Of a DNA stretch of 64,000 bases, positions 58,166-64,000 are shown one piece after another. The notes below the pieces were generated by a model that was not told where the DNA came from, ran no database searches, and worked only from the letters and a program-made list of their open reading frames with translations. Origin of the DNA: Ischnura elegans (Eukaryota; Arthropoda; Insecta; Odonata; Coenagrionidae). Both the position numbers and the translations under genes were made by a program. Location of the stretch: assembly GCF_921293095.1 (NCBI RefSeq), contig NC_060247.1, positions 55,525,111 through 55,589,110 of the forward strand, in the 5' to 3' direction. The stretch's first letter is position 1; each line of letters begins with the position of its first letter.

Positions 58166-61100
58166 TATGCACTAAAAACAGATAAGGAATCAATATGAAG
58201 AAAAATATTTGCACTCATTAAAATGGGTAGGTAACATATTTATCTCACAACTGACAATTTGGCAAACAATTGAGTGGCTATAATCTAAACAAGTCTTCTG
58301 GCATACTTGCAGAGGTTTAACAATTCTTCAGGCAAATTTATGATTTGGAAAAAATTGAAATACATTTATATTAGTGAACCTGTAGAGTATAAAGGCTGGG
58401 AAATTTAAATACTAATAACTGATTAATTTTGGGTACTCTTCACTTAAAGCCATTTTCTAATTGTTTCAACGCTACCATGACGAAATAACTAGCGATTTTA
58501 AACTCTAACAGTAAACATCCTAGTGAGTATGCGACCCACAATATATTGAGCAATGTGTGCTGCATGCACTCCAGGATACGGTGTATATTCTGTCGTAGGA
58601 TACTTTCAACCTACATAAATGAGGTACAAATAATTTATATCAACTTATTATAGTTGATGTTAGGTTCATATTAGAAACATGAAAGTATTTCCTAATACTA
58701 ATAACATAAATTGCCAAGGTATAACGCAAAGGTTGTGAGAACTTCATGGCACAAAAAGCCAGCCAAGTTAAATAAATTATAATGGTTTTTGCCAGTATTA
58801 CCTAGGTTAATGCCCTCCAAATAAAAGTAAAGAAACCCGTTAAAAAGAAAATATTTCGCCAAATAACTGAATGCTATAATAAATAATGAAAATAACATGA
58901 TGCTGTAATGAAGAATTTCTCTAACCTCAGGTGAATGAATTACATAAATATTTCACATCTACATGCCATGAATCTTTTGATTTTCATAATAAATTGTCGA
59001 CTTTATTTGCATTCATATTATTTATATCAAACAGTACTTTCACCGAATTGGAAAATACATATTTCTTTCCATCAAAAATTTAAATCCATATCTTTTCATT
59101 TAAAATGCTTTATGTAACCTTTCATAGCTTAAAGACAGCACTTGGTCACTATTTCCTCATCACATTCTTCAAATGCAAATAAAGCACCTATTTTAAAGGT
59201 AACAGTAGCAGGATTGCTTACATTCTCAGGAAATAAAATTGAGTCAAGGCTGATCATGCGAGATAAAGCCACATTTGGTTGTGCAGTGAAGAGATAACTA
59301 TAGAACAGCATTACAGTTTTAAGGACTGATATTGGTGCAATATTTTCACCAATATGAGAGAATTTTCCACTTTTATGGGAAGAATAATTAATGAAAAAGG
59401 TCCATATAAATTACTGACATACTTAATATTTTTCTGGCAGTATGAAAATAGGGAAAGGAGTAAAAGATGAGAAGACAGAAAGAAATTTTATCGGAAGAAT
59501 TGAAAATTTTAACTCCCTAGTCATTTGAATGGAAAAATTTTCTCATCACACCAATGGCCTAGAGTATACCAAAGGTTGTGAGTGAGCAAAGCAGTATGAA
59601 AAAATTAGACCTTAATTATCACTCATTCTCACACTTGATAAATATTTGAATGTATCTAATTTTTATCAGCAAATTTCTTCCTCCATGTTAAAAAATGAAG
59701 GACTCATTAAGCTATAAACAAGGTATTAAAAATCATGATATTCTAATTGAAAACTTAATGTACAAATATGTTTCCATTCTAATAACTTGGAAGCACTGCA
59801 AGGACTAGATTACTCTCTCATCACATTCCATCAGAGAACTAGGAGAAAGCTGAACTTTCCTCTCAGAAATAAGGTTACAGAAATCAAATATACATACACA
59901 CTTTCAAAGAAATAATAATTAGAAACAAAACTTTTCTTATGACTTTTTAAAATTACAATATGACCTAAAAGCTCCTTGTTTTCTTAAGAATTTCAATATA
60001 AAACATTCTAAATACAAATTCTTTCTAGGTGTTGATAAATTATTGATTGGAATCTTAAATATAACTTAGAATTTTAAAAAAAGGTGTAGCAATTAATAAT
60101 TTATAAAAATGGACATGATGACCAAAAAAGTAAGATCTGTAGCTTCAATGATAAATGGATTCATGTTTCAAAGGAACCAAATATCACTAACAAACAATTG
60201 ATGGAACACCTTATGGTGAACCAGGAAATTCATCCAAGCGTGTTGATTGGTTGGAATATTATGATGGTTGGGGAAGTATTGACACCTATAGGTTGGACTT
60301 GTAGGAACCAATCCAGGTCCAGAGATAAGCACTAGTACGCATGCCGTCCATGCAACCAGTAGCTCCCAACAAACATATCTAAGAAAAAGATTCAATCTTT
60401 CTGTTTGTTATGTTAGATATGTGATACATACATCTAGGTAAATATGCATTGCTAAATAAAATTCATTCATCTAATACCTCTGACAGACTTATTGTTCATG
60501 ATTAGGCAAGTATAAGATTCCCTTACAAACATCATATAGAAAAAATGATAACTGATTGCAGTGTTTGATGGATATTCAATGCATTATAAATCGAACCACA
60601 GAGGAGCAATTAATGTTTAAGCTGCCTTGAAATTATATTTTAGATGTTCAAGCCAAAGCCTTGAATGTATTCAGAAAGGGTGTTTGAAACTGAATCCTAA
60701 CTGGAACAGTAGCAATTTTTCAAGCTTCCTCTAACATGGGATTGCAATCTTGTTCATTCATCAGAAAATTAGGGGTGTATTGAGCTTCTTAACACATGAA
60801 GATTTGAAGGTATTCCCTTTTTTATGACTAATACTCATAATTTGAAACAATTGCATAAAAATCCATTACTTACAAATGAGATTTACTCAAGTCTCATTTT
60901 TTGTACCATCGATAAGTATATCATGTACGTAAATGAGACAAAAGACATGCACTGACTTTATAATTGTTATTAGTATATAGGCAGAAAAGAATACACTGGC
61001 AAGAAAATGTTTCCAAATTGGACTCACATATATACATGGAGATGACAAAATATGTCATAAACTCATGCTAGACGAGGTAAATATGCATTGGTAGTACACA

Positions 61101-62473
61101 ATACATATTATCTCATATTTATCTCACATTTCATCCTTTCCCTATTTTCCTCTCATTCTTTGCTACTTCCCTTTTCATTTTATTCATTTTCTCAATATTA
61201 TAAATTTTTATGATGATAAACCAAATGCTGCTCACCCTAGGAATGAAGGCTGTTTTTTGTTTGTCAAGGAATAGGTTACTTAGGTAAACTTCCATTAGCA
61301 TGTGGATGTATACTAATGGTTTTGGGGAAAAGCTTTGAAGAAGCCATGAAAAAGTTTGGCTCATTGAATGGTAATAACAGGTAGACTTCATTTTTTAAAC
61401 ACTGCTCCAACCTATAACCTAACAATCATTAAGTTTTGAAAAATTTGGCCAATCAATCCTATATCTTTATAGCTGGTAACACAAAATTAGCAATAATACT
61501 GAACTTCTACGAATTTTTTTTTCAGCTAAAGCATGTGCTAATGTTATTTTTCTAATGTCATCACTATGAAATCAACTGCATTGCATTAATGTTAGTGTGA
61601 AAGTGCTTCATATATAAAAGTTTAGTCATCAACCTGAAGGTTACTTTGACAGGTGATAGGGTAGATCACACATTGCATTAAGTCATACTAGAGCTCGAGA
61701 AATCATACATTCAGGATAGAGATCCCAGTTCCTCGGCCTGTGCTGCGAATGGTTTCCTATTTGCTTACGGCAGGTACTCAGAAAGCTTTCCTCTGCATTG
61801 GTTTGGCTGAAGGTGTCTGGAAGCATCACACAAACTATTGTAAAAGATTTTGGTAACACCTTCATTTACTCTTCCCCAGAATTTAACTTTCCCAATTAAG
61901 CATTTCACATATTAAATTATGTCATGGAAAATTGTTTACCCAGTATTATCTACTTCTTATTTCCACCATGTAAAAATATGAATTGTATTAAAAGAAATAA
62001 ACTATTCAAAATGTAGTTCGAATTCCAAGGTATTACACTGAGTACAATCAAAGCAATTGAGGCGTAGATAAAGAATCCGAAACAATTAAATGTATGTTTA
62101 TTTGACTAATATATTGGCTGCCGTTATTGTGGACCTGCAAATACGTTCAAATGGTAGGTATGTACATGATTTTGGTGAAAAATATTAGAAATTTGATGCA
62201 TATATTTTATCACCATACAGGAATGTAAATTAATGAATTAACAGAGAATGAGTTCATTATCTATTAAAGTCATGTAAGAAGGAATTTACATGGGGAATAC
62301 AAAGTAAAATTAGATGCATTCATAAAGAAGATTCCTATTCCAACAATTAATCAACAATAAAGAATAACAATGAATGATATATGAGGGGATGAACAGTAAA
62401 GGCATTTATTACACGTTGTCTGGTATAAATAGATGTGATTAGTAACAACACCATGTGCAATATCATCATTCAG
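58166..62473. other. No confident gene; possible exons of the unidentified gene
   Basis: Minus-strand stretches that look exon-like are 60378-60210 (acceptor TTTTTCTTAG, frame with LLVAWTACVLVLISG), 58890-58817 (TTATTATAG acceptor, hydrophobic frame) and a 100-codon open frame ending at 59129. None matches a family I know and they do not form a proven transcript. No element ends were recognised. Confidence 0.3.
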
Positions 62474-62539
62474 TGGAGTAGCCAGGAATTTCAATCAGGG
62501 AGGTCCAAAACCAGGAGGGAAAATTTTTGAAAAGCAAGG
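62474..62539. mobile_element. hAT-type MITE end fragment (family C-like)
   Basis: CAGTGGAGTAGCCAGGAATT followed by CAGGGAGGTCCAAAACC is the usual left end of CAGTGGCG-type hAT MITEs. It stops where the Tigger-like copy begins at about 62540. Confidence 0.45.
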
Positions 62540-63232
62540 TACACCCGTGCCTTGCTTGGTACAATTCCTATGTAGCCCAAATTCGTTCCTGGAGGAAACA
62601 TCCCAACGCTGCCTAGCCTAATCAAATAACCTTAAGACTCTGTTGATAAAACCTGAACTTGCGCTAAATACGCATGAAATTACTCTCATTTTATGCATAT
62701 TAATAGTATTGCTTGCCTCAAAATTATTCTTTTTTAATATATATTCGTCAAAATCTATTGCTGTACAATGGGCATAAACATTACCATCTTGTCATGCCAT
62801 CCAGAATGCCGACCTACTGAAGTAATTTATCTCATCTGAATGAATCCCTAAGCCAAGCCTTCAAGGTCACCAGTATTCACAGGGAAGAAACTGAGCAGTG
62901 GCCGAGTTGCGGATGAATAGCATCAACATGATGAATATATAAAAGGGTCTTAGAGAGAGTCTCAAACACATTGGCTTCATTCCTTCCCTGCAGTCGTCGG
63001 CCCTTTGGGTCTCAGGAATACAATGCGACAGTTGTTCAGCATTAGAAAAGTGATTGACGGAGCAATACAGTTTTAAAGCCAGATGAACAATGGCAAAAAA
63101 TAGGAATGCGGATAGAAAAATAAGAGAGTTACCAAGAAAAAGCATAAACCTGTAAGAAAAATTGAAAGAGATCAATTTTTTTGAAAACCGAAAGCTTCAA
63201 AGCAATATTGCGCTTAAGTTTAAGCTTTGTGT
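62540..63232 (+). mobile_element. Tigger-like element (family E, copy 2), 3'-truncated
   Basis: It begins TACACCCGTGCCTTGCTTGG and follows 55254-56010 closely: CGTTCCTG, AAACATCCCAA, CATGAAATTACTCTCATTTTA, AAGTAATTTATCTC, GCCGAGTTGC and CAGTTGTTCAGCATT. It ends in the helix-turn-helix start (CGCTTAAGTTTAAGCT) at about 63232. The remainder, including the right inverted repeat, is absent. Confidence 0.8.
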
Positions 63233-64000
63233 AATTAGAAATAAAATGCTCTCATTGCTTTCGGTAATCGGGTACGTAATAAGGGGTGTAGCTGCTGCAA
63301 ATCTATTCCTTGCAATAAATATTATTGAATGGTTTACTTGAATTGATATTATTATGCACCAAATGAAAAAATATTATTACTGCAGTAAAAATTTGCATCA
63401 TATTCAGATTTTTGCAGAATATTCGTAGTAAGATCCTCGATATGTGGCCTAAATGAGGTTTTCTCGTAATATGTACCTACATGTATTTGCTTGTAATTAC
63501 TATTATTTCCAGTTTATATGTATTAAATTTTAACTTGGGCACATCATATTGCAAAAATATGTTATTGACTTGAGTTCAGAAGATAGTAATGAGGAAGTTA
63601 TGGGTTGAATCTTTCTGTTTCCCCATCCATTTTTATTTCGGCACAGAAGTCTCTATCCAAATGACCCAAAAAGGACACGTGTCAGCAAAATCTTTCCTCA
63701 TACCTTCCCCATCTTTTTGATGTGCCGATGGCACTCCCAAGAAAGCTCTTCCTAGTTCTTAAAAGCGAATCGACTAAGTCTTGCTATCACCCCCCGCTTC
63801 ATCTCCATACCTCCTCCAACCTTAGAACAGCTGGCAGGGGTAGTGAATGTCAGGAGACACCCTAATACACCGTCAGAAAATAATCTTGAAAGCAGAGTGC
63901 CGCCCATCTTAAGCACCTGCAGCCATGGGAATAATGGTATGTGAAAACCATTTTTGTTAAATATGCTTACGGTTGGTCGTATCGGAGGAAAGGTATTAAA
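63233..64000. other. No feature recognised
   Basis: The first half is AT-rich. The last 350 bases are richer in C and T but have no long open frame, splice context or element ends that I can support. Confidence 0.4.

Noticed and set aside
59129-59311. Minus-strand frame (with an open extension to about 59380) ending in a TAA
   Set aside because: About 100 open codons, but several such frames are expected by chance in 64 kb of this composition; no family resemblance and no reliable start or acceptor.
61683-61865. Possible exon around 61730-61880 (frame with LQPNQCRGKLSEYLP and a CC|GTAAGC donor)
   Set aside because: No acceptable acceptor or start in frame and no recognised family.
1-64000. 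CRISPR arrays, operons, prokaryotic signals or organellar DNA
   Set aside because: No regularly spaced repeats and no dense gene packing; all genes have spliceosomal introns, so this is nuclear animal DNA.

Overview
The window is a piece of a repeat-rich, AT-rich animal nuclear genome, most likely an arthropod and probably an insect. All recognised genes are split by GT-AG introns of 0.1 to 7 kb. The fatty acyl-CoA reductase is of the insect type, and much of the rest is debris of hAT, piggyBac, Tigger/pogo, mariner, LINE and tRNA-derived SINE elements. I cannot name the species or order. There are no operons, ribosome binding sites or CRISPR arrays.

Genes from left to right. (1) The last six coding exons of a fatty acyl-CoA reductase, + strand, 1221-17477; the 5' part lies outside the window. 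(2) A complete NAT9-type N-acetyltransferase gene, - strand, six exons, 33640 back to 24558. (3) A complete two-exon isopentenyl-diphosphate isomerase, + strand, 34314-35312. NAT9 and the isomerase are head to head with 673 bp between start codons, so they probably share a promoter region. FAR and NAT9 are tail to tail. (4) The likely 3' coding end of an unidentified - strand gene with an acidic, Ser/Pro-rich tail (53475-54079), whose upstream exons I could not place with confidence. FAR and the isomerase both belong to acetyl-CoA-derived lipid or isoprenoid metabolism, but nothing shows that they are co-regulated.

The rest is a dated record of mobile elements. At least five hAT-type insertions keep exact 8-bp target duplications and a sixth keeps a 7/8 match. 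Five TTAA-flanked piggyBac-like ends or elements are present, along with two sister Tigger/pogo elements and three further pogo-like ones. There is a mariner with perfect 28-bp inverted repeats but a wrecked transposase. A 5'-truncated LINE (12-bp target duplication) sits inside a 3.2-kb hAT. Tigger, hAT and piggyBac-like elements are nested three deep at 55.2-58.2 kb. There is also a probable 1.4-kb solo LTR, and a 45-bp-arm palindrome resembling an inverted pair of Penelope-type hammerhead ends inserted in a MITE.

The points most worth a second look are the palindromic insertion, the TTAA elements that each carry their own repeated small palindrome, the arginine-rich acetyl-CoA loop of NAT9, and a perfect 29-bp inverted repeat that crosses another element's boundary. 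I saw no convincing new multi-gene system.
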